Assembly (NCBI RefSeq): GCF_023159225.1
Contig: NC_063163.1
Location: 106,237,885-106,301,884 of the forward strand
Source of the DNA: Perognathus longimembris pacificus
Taxonomy: Eukaryota > Chordata > Mammalia > Rodentia > Heteromyidae
Reading direction: 5' to 3'
DNA length: 64,000 bases
A model generated the notes under the pieces. The model ran no database searches and had not been told where the DNA came from. It saw only the letters and a program-made list of their open reading frames with translations. Position numbers and translations under genes: made by a program. The first letter of the stretch is position 1; the number at the start of each line of letters is the position of its first letter. Of the stretch, positions 1 through 11,567 are shown one piece after another.

Positions 1-2047
1 CTCTATGCTGGGCTTTGAAAGGTGGTTATAACCTCCTCCAACACTATTATGCTTCTATTTCTGCTCTGATCTTCATATACGAACCATCAATAACTTGCTT
101 CTGACTTATGCATCCTAACATACAGTGATCTCCTCCTGGGTTTTCTGTAGCTTATTTACTTAAGATTTCCTGCCTTCAGTACTACCTTCATTCATGTTCA
201 AAACTCACCATATTTAAGCGACATTTAAATAAGATTATATTGGTAATTATGCATGAACCTATGTACATATATACATTCCTATGTTTATTTTGACAAATGA
301 GTCCATGTTCTGTTGGTTGAAAATGTTTGGTGCCTAGCTATCTGATCACTTTTCAATATTGTTTTTACTTTACTTATTTTTTGCTCATCTTTTCCCACCC
401 ACAAAACATACCTCTTAATTTCCCAGGTATTCATTTTCCAGTGTAATCTGGACCTTCCTTTGCCTTTTCTTAAATGTTTATTGTGATTATACAACTGTAT
501 TTCCACATTTGTCCGGGTGTTTGATATCTCCTACCACTGGTTTAGACAATATCATTCTTTTACACTGAGCCATGATCTAGATAATGAATTTTCCCCTTAT
601 TATTATATATCCAGCAGATTGTTTCTCATATCTTCTCGTAGCAATAGTAAAAATAACAACTATGGTTGTAAGGAATCAAAAACCTTCTATCAGTGTTAGC
701 ATCTTTTATGTACATTTTATGTAATTCTTGTACATTAGAGAGGTGGACTCCTGGGTCCTTTTGGCAGTTGAGGAGTCTGAATTCTCATAACTGGGAAGTG
801 GTAGATCCGCCATTCACCTTTTGCTCCTTCCATTATTGCAGCATGTTTGCTGATTATGCTTCTAAAATTATTTTAATGTCCCCTGGTTGTTATTATCCTA
901 GGGAAGATAAGAAAGACACATTTTTAAAAAAAACCTCACTGCTCTGTTATTTGTCAGGTATTCAGATGCCATAAATGCAATTTCATGTTATCTTTTGACT
1001 GCAATTTTTGCTCCTTGAGAAACAAATGGAATAAACAGTGTGCTGAATGGTGGCTCAGGTGCACAGGATTACTGCATGATTTGTCATTCTCTATGGCACG
1101 TGTGCATTGGCGGTCTCCATATACTCACCTTTGACACCATATGGCTGATGCAATATTTTCATTTGGGTTGCTAATTGGATTCCTGCACCTGCTGTGGTGT
1201 GGTTCTAATACAGGATGCCGCTTCTCTGTGCATCTGTTCTTTGTCCTCTATTGCAAGATAGTCCATTTCTTGGGTATCCCTTTTGTCACTGATATGTTGA
1301 TTCTCCAGGGATGGACATTCAGATGGAAAGATGCTCTACCAATGAGTTGATTAGTAATAATAATATATAAAAACCAGTTGATTCTTGCATTGCCCAAGTA
1401 GAAGGCCTTGGAGTTAGATCCATCCTGTCCATTGGCAGGTCCTACAGAAGTTCCTTGAGAATTGCATTCTTTTCTCAAACAAATGACATATTACTTAAAA
1501 TTTCACTTAGCGCATTGTCATAGGAATCCAGAGTCTGAAACTGATGTGTGCACTGTTGGGTGTTTTCTTGAAGAGCTAAGCTAATGTCAAAAGCCAAATC
1601 AACCCTGACTGTTTCTGTGGAGGTAATTTTAAATCAAACAACACTGCACAAGATTCATGGTGGAAGAGCTCATTAGCTGGCATGTCCCTCACCAAGTTAC
1701 TTAACTCTTGTGTCTCAATGTCTTCATCTTCTAAAGCTCTATAACTTAATGTTCATAAAGACCATATAAATCCTCCTTATCTGGGTGATTTTGAATGTCA
1801 AGGGATTGTGAGGCTTGCAAATTTGTGTGTAATTCTGTGCCTACTCTCAAAGTTTTTGTGAACTCCTGTCTCTGGCCCCATTTTGCTGCTGTCATTGTTC
1901 TATAGCTATTAGCTCAACCGTTTTCTCAATGTTCCAATTACTGATTTCTGCAAGCATCCTCATAGCTGCAGATCTTAGTCTCTTGTCTCTAAAAGGATTG
2001 CCTCTTTTACAGGATCTGCTTTCTCATTCTACAAAGAATCTACTCTA
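1..2047. other. Unique or unresolved AT-rich sequence, no gene
   Basis: About 60% AT with many stops in all frames. Open frames stay below 100 codons and show no codon structure. A stretch near 1670-1760 weakly resembles a MIR core (a 'cac-aagttacttaact' type motif followed by 'cttcatcttctaaa'). The 760-1500 stretch may be a very old repeat read in antisense, but I could not name it. Confidence 0.5.
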
Positions 2048-2303
2048 TTTTGTTGTTGGTGTTGTTGTTGATGATGATCCTGAGGCTTGAACTCAGGGCC
2101 TGGGCACTGTCCATATGCTTCTTTTGCTCAAGACTAGTGCTCTACCACTTGAGCCACCATGCCTCTTCTGACTTTTTATGAGTAGTTGATTGAAGGTTAA
2201 AAGTCTTCTGGAATTTCCTGCCTTGGCTGGCTTCAAACCAAAATCCTCAGATCCCAGTCTCCTGTGTAGCTAGGATTACAGGTGTGAGCCACCAAGTGCC
2301 CAG
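2048..2303 (-). mobile_element. 7SL-Geo chimeric SINE, antisense
   Basis: Read on the minus strand, this begins with a 7SL/B1-like half (gctgggca.., 'gtaatcctagctac' and 'gaggctgagatct' motifs, here near 2225-2303). It continues into the Geo right monomer (A-box-like 'gtggctcaagtggtagag', terminal 'gagttcaagcc' and 'caggact', here 2076-2160). A short ATC/AAC-rich tail lies at 2048-2075. It is diverged and no clear target duplication was found. Confidence 0.75.
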
Positions 2304-4100
2304 CTAAAGAGCAGATTCTTGAGAGTCAGTAAACAAGATGCTGGTTTACTTTTCTTTCTGGAAAAAAAAGTCATGCTTTGTTTTCTAGGTAGAAAAGGGA
2401 AAGTGTATTCTAAAAGCTAATTGAGTTTTAATTTCCTCAAGTCCCATGGCCAGTGGGTGAGGAAGTCAGGACTTAATGACAAATCTTTGAGACACTAAAT
2501 CATCTTGTGGTTTTAATTTCTACACTAATATCCTTTTGTGAGAAACACTTTGAAAATTTGCAGATTTACTTTAACATATACAAAAGCCATACCATAAAGC
2601 TTACAAACAAATCCACAATCCATAAACCAACTCCAAATCTAGAAGGCACAAAAAGAATCAAGTTGGATTTGGAGCAAGTGTTAGAATTGGTGAGGAGATT
2701 TTCACATAGAATTCCACATGGATGAGTGAATGCTATGAGCTCAGAGGAAGGAATTTCCAAGAGAACAACCCAGTTAAGAAGTAAAAGCTCTTTAAAAACA
2801 AAATGAACAAACTTCACAGATTTGTCTTGGAATGATGGTATACATTTTTTTCTAGTTGCTCCTTAGGTCAATGTACCAAATATTATCTAGGAGAGATTTC
2901 TCTCTATTGCTTATATAATTAAGGTACAATCTTGCTTTGTAGAAAACAAAATATGTGAAGGAGCCAGCAACCGGGATTCTTAATAAATATTAATGGAAGA
3001 GGTGGAAAGAGCTCGGAATAGAGATAGTGCTGGTGTTTGGCCTTGGGATATCATGCAGAACTTACCTCTTTAGTTTCAATATCCCCAGTGGACAAGATAC
3101 CAGTTTTGCTGCATTGATTGCTGTTTTATAATATAAAATTTAATTATCTCTATTATTTTACAATAAACTTTTTTGCCTTGGGGCCTCTGGCACAGGGTAC
3201 AGTTAGTAACAAATCTAATAAATAAAGAAATAAAACACTTCATTTCCTTTTCAGAAGGAAGTTGTGTTTTGCGCTTGAAGGAATTCACTTGAGCTTTCTC
3301 AAATACATTTCTTCTTTGGCTCAGATGAGGCAAAAGCATCTACCAGAAGAAGAGTTTAAGAAGGGCAATCATCTTGGAACCCCTGAGACTTTCGGTGATG
3401 GGAAAGAAGCAGCGTGCTTCCCCTTAGCAGGGACTGGAGTAAGTGCATTGTATCCTACCCACACCCTCAAGAGGCGTTTCTTACTCTTCACCCTTTTATT
3501 ATTAGATTCTCCCTCATTACATTTGTTTAATTCAAGCCACATAAAACTAAGAGCCCTGACTCTTACTAATCCTTCACCCACTTACCTTTGTTTTCTTTTG
3601 AGTAATATTAGACAGAGGCAAGTTTGCAGATACAAAACACAGCTTTTGAAAGATAAAAAAAAAAAAAAACCTGCTATTGAGAATGTAATTGAAGTCAAAC
3701 ACTAAGATGATCGTGCACAATGGCCTAGTGAGATGAGAAATAAATGAGATGTGTTTATTATTGAGCTATCCAGACTTTGGGGAATATGTAATAAAGAGTT
3801 TTCCATCCAAATATATACTGTGATTCTCAACAGCATGCATTTAATAAGCATTTTATAAGCTTAAATTATGCATATTCTCTGAGTCTGGTACAATAGGAGA
3901 CAAAGAAACCTGAGATAAACACACAGCCTTTGAAAAACTAATAAATCAGGAGTAAATACAAGTGAACATATAAAATTATATTACAGGGCAGACTATAGAA
4001 ACCCCTAGAAAATAAGGAAAAAATAAATGTTCTATTAAAGAGCATAGAGCATCTGGTGGAGAGATGGGGAAAATTTTATGGTAGAGAGGGTTTTTAAAAC
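2304..4100. other. Unique sequence, no gene; one possible spliced exon
   Basis: AT-rich single-copy sequence. The only gene-like signal is a 184-base interval, 3255-3438, bounded by a good acceptor and a GTAAGT donor (listed separately). An A-run at 3656-3670 is unremarkable. Confidence 0.5.
3255..3438 (+). other. Candidate exon (acceptor and donor pair), unproven
   Basis: A pyrimidine-rich tract ending 'ccttttcag' at 3254 is followed by 184 bases and then A|GTAAGT with the donor GT at 3439-3440. One frame is open across the whole interval; read from 3256 it begins R-K-L-C-F-A-L. I do not recognise the peptide. Matches of this quality are expected by chance several times in 64 kb, so this could be a lncRNA exon or nothing. 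Confidence 0.15.
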
Positions 4101-4400
4101 TGATCTAGGGAATCAATGATGTACAATTATATGTATCAACAGAAATAAAAAAAAACATACCATTGAGTGAAGAAACACCTCCAAAGAGTATATTCAATAT
4201 TTTATATTTCTACAAATTTCAAACTTTTGAAAAAGTAAACTCCTGCTTGAAGCAGATACAGAGATGAGATTAGGAAGAAAATAAAAGGGATAAAAAAAAT
4301 CCAGAACAATTATTTTAACTCTGAGGAGAGGTAATGGGTTTTAACTGAGTTTAGGACACATGGAAATGAATGCCCTATTGTTCACCGAGCTAGCTGTTTT
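4100..4400 (+). mobile_element. Probable old L1 3'-end remnant
   Basis: Degraded sequence shows the order seen at the end of old mammalian L1 copies: a 'ttgagtgaagaaa' block, a 'tatttctacaaatttcaaac' type block, then a purine-rich stretch and 'gaggagaggtaatggg'. No intact ORF2 remains. The call rests on loose similarity and the limits are approximate. Confidence 0.35.
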
Positions 4401-5435
4401 ATAAACACCCATTAAATTAGATATACTTCTACAGTGATATGTTTATAAGTTCTTCTGGAACAATGTTGTATTTCAAAATTAAAAGATTAAACTATGTACT
4501 TACTATAACTATTTTTCTTCATATGGTAGGAAGGAAAAGAGCTGGCTACTGGGAAGATAAAGCTATCTGGGACAATGCCATTATATTGTAACTCTATTAG
4601 GTTTTATATGATTAAAATGAGATTGAACTAAATATGATAATGTACCCTATTTGTATTTCGGAATGGAGAGTACCTGATGTAATGTAGTATTGATTGAAAT
4701 TTAGCAAATAAAAAACAAGAGGGTGATTCTGAGGCTTTGTAAGTGGACCATACACATTGGTAGGGATATTTTTTTCAAGCCAGAAAACAAAGAGCAGTTA
4801 TTATAATAAAAAAGAGATATTGTAAGTATCTAAGTATGTATCACATTGTCAAGGAGCTTAAATGTGTATCGGTCTTTAAAAAACAAACAAACGTATTTTA
4901 CTGTCTACTATTCTGAGTTTTTTTCTCTGATAATACTCTTTGTTATGCTGTCTTCTTGCTAAACCCTTGAATCTACAGAGTGAGATTGAACCTGTCTGGT
5001 TTAAGCTCTAAATCTGTAGAGCTCTTAACTTGTTATATACATGTATATATAGGATATTTACATTTAAATGTAACCAAAGGCATTATATAACTTCCAAATG
5101 TTACTTTCAGTTTTGAAATTCTTATTACCCTTTTTCATAAACTCTAATCTCTTCACTACTCATGCTTATCTTTTAGAATGAGCATCATTTTTTTATGTAT
5201 TAAGGATCTTATAGCATGTTTACCTACCAGATTATCATTATCACCTGACACTTATAACTCTCAATATTTCAAACTTAATAAAGCCTGGCTTTAACTTGAG
5301 TCTCCTATTTTTTTCATTCCTCCTCTCTTCTCTACAATAATCACCTTACTAATATATAATATGTTTTATGATGATAAGCACCATAGTAAAGAATGTAAGG
5401 TATGAGAATTTTTGGGAGTGTGGGGGACAGGAAAG
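4401..5435. other. Unique AT-rich sequence, no feature seen
   Basis: No open frame of note, no recognisable repeat and no splice-flanked block. The flank beyond 5435 resembles an L2 fragment interrupted by the SINE at 5466. Confidence 0.45.
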
Positions 5436-5450
5436 GGTAGGTATTGAAGT

Positions 5451-5677
5451 AAGAGTTTAAGGTAAAGGCTGGGAATATGGCCTAGTGGCAAGAGTGCTTG
5501 CCTCCTACACATGAAGCTCTTGGTTCGGTTCCCCAGCACGGCCAGAAGGGGCGCTGTGGCTCAGGTGGCAGAGTGCTAGCCTTGAGCAGGAAGGAGCCAG
5601 GGACAGTGCTCAGGCCCTGAGTCCACGCCCCAGGACTGGCAAAAAACAACAACAACAACAACAAGAGTTTAAGGTAA
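5451..5677 (+). mobile_element. IDL-Geo dimeric SINE with 15-bp target duplication
   Basis: The element body is 5466-5662, flanked by a perfect 15-bp direct repeat AAGAGTTTAAGGTAA at 5451-5465 and 5663-5677. The left half is ID-like (ggctgggaatatggcctagtg.., B box 'ggttcggttcccc'). The right half is the Geo monomer ('gcgctgtggctcaggtggcagag', 'gagccagggacagtg', 'ccaggactggc'). It ends in an (AAC)n tail. The AT-rich linker normally found between the halves (cacatatacagaaaa type) is missing in this copy. The perfect duplication points to a fairly recent insertion. IDL-Geo is known from Geomyoidea. Confidence 0.93.
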
Positions 5678-5840
5678 GCCTTGAACCGTCAATGGGTTGA
5701 TGTAGGTAATTGGATGCCTAAAACAAGAGCATTCGGATATACTTAAGACAGAGAGCACAGGTCTTGCTATGGGAGCATGTTTGAAGTTTTATAAGAATTA
5801 TTATGGAAGCCTGACTGGAACTGAATAAATAAAAAGCATG
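5678..5840 (-). mobile_element. Possible L2 fragment, antisense
   Basis: Sequence on both sides of the SINE at 5466 (from about 5430, and 5678-5840) reads like the antisense of an L2 3' region: 'gccttgaa..', 'ggtaattggatgcctaaaacaagagcattc', 'gacagagagcacagg'. The match is loose and no coding potential remains. Confidence 0.3.
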
Positions 5841-5934
5841 GAAGTAGAAAATGAGATCAGAGAGATAGATAGGAGCAAAGGCATTAGATTACAGTCTGCA
5901 TGGTCTGTGAGCTCATCACCACATTTTCTATGTA

Positions 5935-6163
5935 GGTAGTAACTTTTTTTTTTTTTGGCCAGTCCTAGGCTGTGAACTCAGGGCCTGAGCACTGTCCCTG
6001 GCTTCTTTTTTTTGCTCAAGGCTAGCACTCTGCCACTTGAGCCACAGCGCCCCTTCTGGCCATTTTCTGTATATGTGGTGCTGAGGAATCGAACCCAGGG
6101 CCTCATGTATACGAGGCAAGCACTCTTGCCACTAGGACATATTCCCAGCCCCGGTAGTAACTT
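5935..6163 (-). mobile_element. IDL-Geo dimeric SINE, antisense, 11-bp target duplication
   Basis: The body is 5946-6152 between perfect GGTAGTAACTT repeats at 5935-5945 and 6153-6163. From left to right: poly-T (the A tail), Geo monomer in reverse, linker (tgtatatgtgg), then the ID-like half ending 'attcccagcccc'. Both monomers and the linker are present, so this is close to full length. Confidence 0.95.
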
Positions 6164-6839
6164 CTTAACCTTCTATGATTCCTGATTTGTCTTCTTGCCT
6201 CACTCACTGTGTCTGTCTTCTCTCATTCATGGTTTTAAATTTTTAGTGGTGAAGCCAAAAGGGGTGGGCAAGGACAAATGGAGAGATGGAAGGTGGAGGA
6301 ATGTAGACATAATATTCAATCTACATATGTGGAACTAGGCAAATTGAGAGGATGGATGGGGTTGGGAGAAACAGAAGAAAATGACAAAAAGGGATGACAC
6401 AGATCAAGATTCATCGCATATGTTGAACTGAAACCACTCTGTAGAATGACTTAAAGATAATTTAAAACTAATAAACACTTTAAAATACTATCTTTCTACA
6501 GTTACCTATCTGTGATGTGTCTGATTTTATACTTGACTAGCATGTGCCCCAGGAAGACTTCCTACCATCCAAGATTGTTTCCTACTCTATTTTTAAATTT
6601 TCACCAAAGTATTACTGTTACAGAGAGTAATCTATCACCTCCTTTCGCCAGTGAAAATACTTGTACGTTAGGATGAAGATCTACATGCCGTTCAAAATAG
6701 AAGGGAACAAAGCTAACTAGCCAACTGCTTTAGAATCAACTGAAAGAGCCTCTCTCATTGGTTCACTACAGCCAGTCCAGCCAAGGATCTCAATCTGATG
6801 ACCTCAAATACTCCCAGCTCAGACCTCAGTGCCTGTGAA
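6164..6839. other. Unique sequence, no gene seen
   Basis: No recognisable repeat or coding frame. It leads into an L2 3' end at about 6840. Confidence 0.5.
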
Positions 6840-7215
6840 TGGATTGTTGATTTTTGTTTGGCATTTGTTTGACCATTTCCTTCACATAGCTCAATCCCTC
6901 ACTTCACCCAAGTCTTTGCTATATGTCAAACTTGATGGTTCTCCCAGAAGCCTTCTCAGCCACTCACACACTAAACTAGAACCTCGGCCACTTTCCACTC
7001 TTTCTCCCACCTTGTTTTCCTTCTGCGGCATTCTTACTACCGAATCATTCCATGTATTTAGGTGTTTGTTTTGTTATCCAGTTGTGTACACTAAAATGGA
7101 AACTCCATGAGAAAAGGGGCATTGTTTCTTTCCTTTGCTATTTGCTCCCTGCCATTTGAAACAGGACCTGGCACATACATGGTTTAATAATTATTTGTTC
7201 TGTGAATGTGTTTCT
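6840..7215 (+). mobile_element. L2 LINE 3'-end fragment
   Basis: The block order is typical of the L2 3' region: 'cagaagccttctcagcc', then 'actaaaatggaaactccatgagaaaaggggcattgtt' (split across 7090-7130), then 'cctggcacatacatgg' and 'taattatttgttctgtgaatg'. The copy is old and diverged and has no open frame. Confidence 0.75.
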
Positions 7216-7299
7216 GGTTGAGGTATCTTGATAGATTCAATAGCTGTTTTGCCTAAAGAGCTGGCAGCAAACCTGGTGAACAAGTGCCATGAATTCTTC

Positions 7300-7560
7300 C
7301 TTTCTCTCTCTAGTAGGACATGGCAAATGGTATACAAAAAAAAAAATGAGAACAGCAGGACTGAAATGAAATTTCCCTGTTCACCTCAAGCCTTACAGAG
7401 GATCTAGAATTGCCAGTTTATCTACAAGCCACCCCTCCTCAATTAAGCATGGTCAAACTATCATTAAGGGGTTTTAAGGCACAGGTGCCATCCCAACCCC
7501 CTTGACTGCTCTGTCTTCCTTCTCGCAAGAGGGTCTCTCCAAATATAAAAATTCATGGGC
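7300..7560. other. Unique block, possibly conserved non-coding
   Basis: Repeat-free sequence with low CpG and homeodomain-type 'caattaag' and 'catcattaag' motifs near 7440-7470. There is no coding frame. Conservation cannot be judged from one genome. Confidence 0.2.
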
Positions 7561-7632
7561 TACCACCATGAAAATATAAGAGGAATTTTTACTCAGTTGA
7601 GGATTATGAAGCTGTTTCCAGATGAACATCTA

Positions 7633-7876
7633 AGCTGGGCATTGATGGCTCACTGCTGTAATTCTAACTACTCAGGAGGCTTGGATCTGAGGATTGTGGT
7701 TCAAAGCCAGCATGGGTAGGAAAATCTTTAACCCTTGCCCACCCCCCCAAAAAAGCCATAAATGGAGATGTGGCTCAAGTGTTAGAGCATTAGCCTTGAA
7801 GAAAAGAAAAAAAAAGGCTCAGAGACAGCACCTAGGCCTGGAATTCAAGTCCCAGGACTGGCACAAAACAAACAAG
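7633..7876 (+). mobile_element. 7SL-Geo chimeric SINE
   Basis: A 7SL/B1-like left half (agctgggcattgatggctcac, 'ctactcaggagg', 'ggttcaaagccag') is followed by a C/A-rich linker and the Geo monomer ('gatgtggctcaagtgttagag', 'gaattcaagtcccaggactgg'). The tail is (ACAAA)n. The linker carries a C8 run and there is an extra A-rich insertion inside Geo. No clear target duplication was found. Confidence 0.85.
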
Positions 7877-8197
7877 AGGCTCACATTGAATAGGAAAGGA
7901 GCTGAGATAGAGAGGTAGAGAAATTCTACTCATTTTATTTTTTAGAAGAAAGAATAAGCAAGGATGATGGGGAGATGAGAGAGTAGGAGAGGGAAGGAAA
8001 GCTCAAGATTTATCTAAGACCCAGAATTCTGTGAGTAGGTGAATGAAGCAATCTCTCACTTAAGGTTGCTCATCTTCAACTCTACTTAGACTAAAAGCTG
8101 TCTGGAAGCCTGTGCTTGTGCCATCCCAAACTGATCTTGCATTTCCAACCAGCATTGCATATGAGCCACTGATGCTTGTGACTCGTTTTCTTTGAGC

Positions 8198-8198
<1 letters not shown>

Positions 8199-8230
<32 letters not shown>
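8199..8230 (+). repeat. (TG)16 microsatellite
   Basis: Perfect TG dinucleotide run. Confidence 0.98.
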
Positions 8231-8231
<1 letters not shown>

Positions 8232-8499
8232 TTGGTGAGCCCATCCCACTGTGTTCACATTCTGTTTACCTTACAATACCATTCCTTGGCATCCAGTGGA
8301 AGAGCATTTGAAAAGCACCATGAAAGGAAACTGAAGCTGGTCCTCACCTTGAATCACATATCAAGAGCTGAAATTAAATCCCACCTACTGGGAAGAGAGA
8401 GAGCTTGTGTCACCCAACAAAGCTCAGCCCCCATGGTACATCCAAAGTCTCACATCCCTGCCCCCTGGGCTTTGTCACCAGGGGTTCCACAACTGTGCC

Positions 8500-8890
8500 C
8501 AGGATGAAAGCTTTGTCCCCTGCCTGCTCTGAGGCAAAGACAGCCTGCTTTTAATTAGGTGCAGGAGCCGTTGTTAGATTTGTATTTTTCTATCTTTTTC
8601 CCCCATGCTTGATGGCATGATGTGTGTTACATATTTAATTAAAGAGGATCTAATGAGTACTTCTAACAGCCCTGGGGTCAGAAGAGCCACTGCAGAGATT
8701 CATGCAAATGAGCTGGGCTTTATTGCTTCCCTAGTGAGCAGCAGTGATGTTGTCCAAAATGGCAGAGTCGGTGGGAACCCATCAGCTTTCCAACTTCCAC
8801 AGCAAATGCCCAAAAGGGAGGGAAACAAAGAGATTTGGGAGTACAATTGGCAGGCTTCGTGTCTGGGCCCAGAAATGAATATGTAATACA
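8500..8890. promoter_or_regulatory. Candidate conserved non-coding or enhancer-like block
   Basis: About 390 bases have no repeat, no CpG cluster and no coding frame, but are dense in homeodomain and POU-type motifs. These include 'ttttaattagg' near 8551, 'atttaattaaag' near 8633 and a perfect octamer ATGCAAAT at 8702-8709. This texture is common in developmental enhancers. There is no direct evidence of function. Confidence 0.3.
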
Positions 8891-9239
8891 GGCAAATCTA
8901 AACTTACAAAATAATGTGTGTAAGAGTTAATCAACTAGGTAGTAATGTAGGCCAAAGAACTTGCAAGTCAACTTAGACTCAAGACCTAGGAATACACTTT
9001 GGGACAAAGAAAAATGAATCAGGTCAGAAAAATAGAGGAAGGTTTTAAACAAAACTTGTGAATAATGCACTTGGATTTTACTTTATGGGAACTTAGGAAT
9101 TCCCAGATGAAACCTCAGTTATTTTGTGCCAGTGATAGGCATCCATCTGTCCATTCTTGACACATAGGTACTTCAGGGAAATGTATAACTTGTTATTTTA
9201 TGCAACAACAAAAAAAATCTGTTAATCAGAAAAATTAGC
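8891..9239. other. Unique sequence, no feature seen
   Basis: No repeat, gene or signal recognised. Confidence 0.5.
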
Positions 9240-9355
9240 TGGTATTATCCTTTTTTTTTTTTTGGTTGGTCTTGGGCTTGAACCCCTGACCTTTTGTGCT
9301 CAAGGTTAGTGCTCTACCACTTTGAACCACAGCTCTACTTCTTGGTATTATCCTT
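9240..9355 (-). mobile_element. 5'-truncated Geo SINE monomer, antisense
   Basis: Only the Geo right monomer plus poly-T (9253-9342) is present, between perfect TGGTATTATCCTT repeats at 9240-9252 and 9343-9355. In sense it reads 'ctgtggttcaaagtggtagagcac...ggggttcaagcccaagacc'. It lacks any left half and so is a truncated retrotransposition product. Confidence 0.88.
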
Positions 9356-10399
9356 GATAATTTTTTGGAGATGTATGCTAAAAACTTAGGGATAAAGTGC
9401 TTACTTATAAATGGTTTCGAACAAATATGCACAAAGATAGGCAGACAGATTAAACAAATTTAGAGAAATATTGTCAGTTGTCCAAATCTACAGGGTGAAT
9501 ATGTTTTTTATTCATTGAACAGTTATTCATCCTTACTGTATGCTTTAAATTTTTCATTACCATTTTTTAGACAGTGCTTTTAAATATCTGTTTCTTTCCC
9601 CAAAGTTCTGTTCATCAGGGAAACATGCATTTATCACACACATATGTCTTCTAACTCTCATAAATCCCTTGGCAAAACCATCTCTTCAAACAGACCCCAC
9701 TTCTTTCTCCTTCTTCCTTCACAGCCATTTTCTTGGTATTCTATACCTGTCCAAATAAATATTAAGCAAAGCCACCTCTCTTCTTTGTAATCTTTTGTGT
9801 ACAAGGCAAGGAAAAGGATCAGGATTATAATTATACTTTCATATGTTTTCTTCCAAATTAATGACATTCTTTTTTAAAGAAAGAGATTTAAAACTATTAA
9901 GATTAGTAAAACAGAACAAAAAGTTTTCCTTCAATTTAATATATGTTCTTAAAACTAGGGAAAAGACTCCTGCATTCAAGACTTAACAGTTTTCCAAAGC
10001 AAAACTATGAATTACTATTCTCATCAAGAGAAAGCAATGCATTTGCGAACTCATTGTGTGCCAAATTAAACAAAAATAGATAGGGGGCATGTTGTGCTTC
10101 AATGAAATTTTGTTTTCTGCTTCTATCCTAACTCTCAACCGTGGGCTTTCTTTATTGTGTAATTTATTCTTAATAACCTCACACAAACTCCCTTTCTTCC
10201 TTTATTAGTCCCTGGTTACCTTCTGGGACACATCTTGGAACCTCAAAATAGACAAAATCCTGGATGTCTTTGATATTCTACAAATGATTTCCCCAACATG
10301 GTCACAAGGATGGAAACCAGCTTTTCTCTCTGATAAGACTAGTTCCTATGTAGATATCCAGGAATAATAATGAGGGAATAATGAAGAGAAAAGAGTGTG
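9356..10399. other. Unique AT-rich sequence, no gene seen
   Basis: No convincing coding frame or repeat. The minus-strand open frames near 9658-9867 and 9983-10186 are short and show no motif. Confidence 0.45.
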
Positions 10400-10404
10400 A
10401 CTTC

Positions 10405-10535
10405 TATTGCGTGTTTAGTCTACAGTAGGTTTCACACCCTCTTTTATCAATTATCACAATTAATCCTTACAACAACCCGATGGGAGAATATCAGCATTTG
10501 CACAATCTTAGACATGAGGAGCCTGAGCCTATAAT
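10405..10535 (-). mobile_element. MIR-type SINE remnant, antisense
   Basis: The order 'tcacaattaatccttacaacaacccgatgggagaatatcagcatttgcacaa' (10455-10505) followed by 'gacatgaggagcctgagcct' matches the antisense of the MIR/L2-type block that normally reads 'aacaaccctgtgagg...gatgaggaaactgag'. It is diverged. Confidence 0.55.
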
Positions 10536-11188
10536 AATGATGTATCACTGTCTTCCTAAGAGCCCTAGATCCACCAACTTTTATTTCCATACCCTAACCC
10601 CAATCCTGATGTCCCAGAACTAGAAAAATTGGTCAGCTGATGCCCACTGCAGCATCTGAAACACTACCCTTCCCCTTCCTTAGGCATCTAAGCTTTAAAT
10701 CCCATACTGTATTCCTCTCGTTATCTATCAGCTCTAAGATATTGACTGGCTGTTCCACAAATAAGTGCCAGTTTATCTCTGTGGTAGGATTCTTTCAATC
10801 AAGGTGCCAATAGTCAGTATAACACCTTGTGATTCACTGGTATCTTTAGGGATTAGCTATGATAGTTACCATTGCTGCCATAAAATTCCACCACTTAGAA
10901 ACAAGTTGGTACCTCTATAGTCTCGAATGTGCAATTGTTCCTTTCAGATTTCACTCATCTTCTTCTGTACACTCTTCTACCTTCATATCAGCTAGCTAGT
11001 TCTGTGATATAGCTGTAAGTCTCAGTAACCATCTCTACCACTCTTAGTTCTCTAGAAACACAGCAATTCCATTCTCAACTCACTCTTCTTCATACCCACC
11101 TTAGTGTTTCACTGATTAGACTACCTCCATTTCCAGGCCAGATTTTCCCTTGACTATTCAACTTCCAATGGTACTGTAGAATAAAAAG
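10536..11188. other. Unique sequence, possible old repeat near 10860-10940
   Basis: The stretch 'accattgctgccataaaattccaccacttag' (10869-10899) loosely resembles a common old MaLR or MER-type motif, but not enough to name it. Otherwise nothing was seen. Confidence 0.35.
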
Positions 11189-11256
11189 ATGAGCTAATGG
11201 TGTAGCTAAGGGGTAGAGCATAGCCTGCTCAAGGCTCAGAGTTCAATACTCAAAGG
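11189..11256 (+). mobile_element. Old ID-like SINE monomer
   Basis: tRNA-like A-box ('tggtgtagctaaggggtagagca') and B-box ('gagttcaatactc') blocks are spaced as in ID elements. The copy is degraded and stands alone, without a Geo half. Its 3' tail is continuous with the large purine tract that follows. Confidence 0.6.
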
Positions 11257-11487
11257 AGGAGAAGTAGCAAGAGGAGGAGGAAGAAGAGGAAGAGGAGGAG
11301 GAGGTGGAGGAAGAGGAGGAGGAGGAGGAGGAGGAGGAGGAGGAGGAGGAGGAGGAGGAGGAGGAGGAGGAGGAGGACGAGGAGGAGGAGGAGGACGAGG
11401 ACGAGGAAGAAGAAGAAGAAGAAGAAGAAGAAGAAGAAGAAGAAGAAGAAGAAGAAGAAGAAGAAGAAGAAGAAGAAGAAGAAGAAG
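11257..11487 (+). repeat. (GGA)n/(GAA)n purine tract
   Basis: About 230 bases of almost pure purine on the plus strand: first GGA repeats with a few GAC interruptions (11378, 11393 and 11399 area), then a uniform GAA array. It starts directly at the 3' end of an ID-like SINE. Long open frames encoding poly-Glu, poly-Leu or poly-Pro here are composition artefacts. Confidence 0.97.
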
Positions 11488-11567
11488 CACAGTGCTCCAG
11501 ATAGAATATTAATGCAATTGTAGAAGTTCATAAAAATGTGTTTAATTATTGTTAAGTGCATATCTTT

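Noticed and set aside
760..1500. Degraded endogenous retrovirus internal region in antisense
   Set aside because: Some resemblance to old ERVL-type internal sequence, but frames are fully broken and I could not support a family call.
11236..11561. Long frames of poly-Glu, poly-Leu, poly-Phe and poly-Pro
   Set aside because: They are translations of the GGA/GAA repeat in several frames, with no flanking gene structure.
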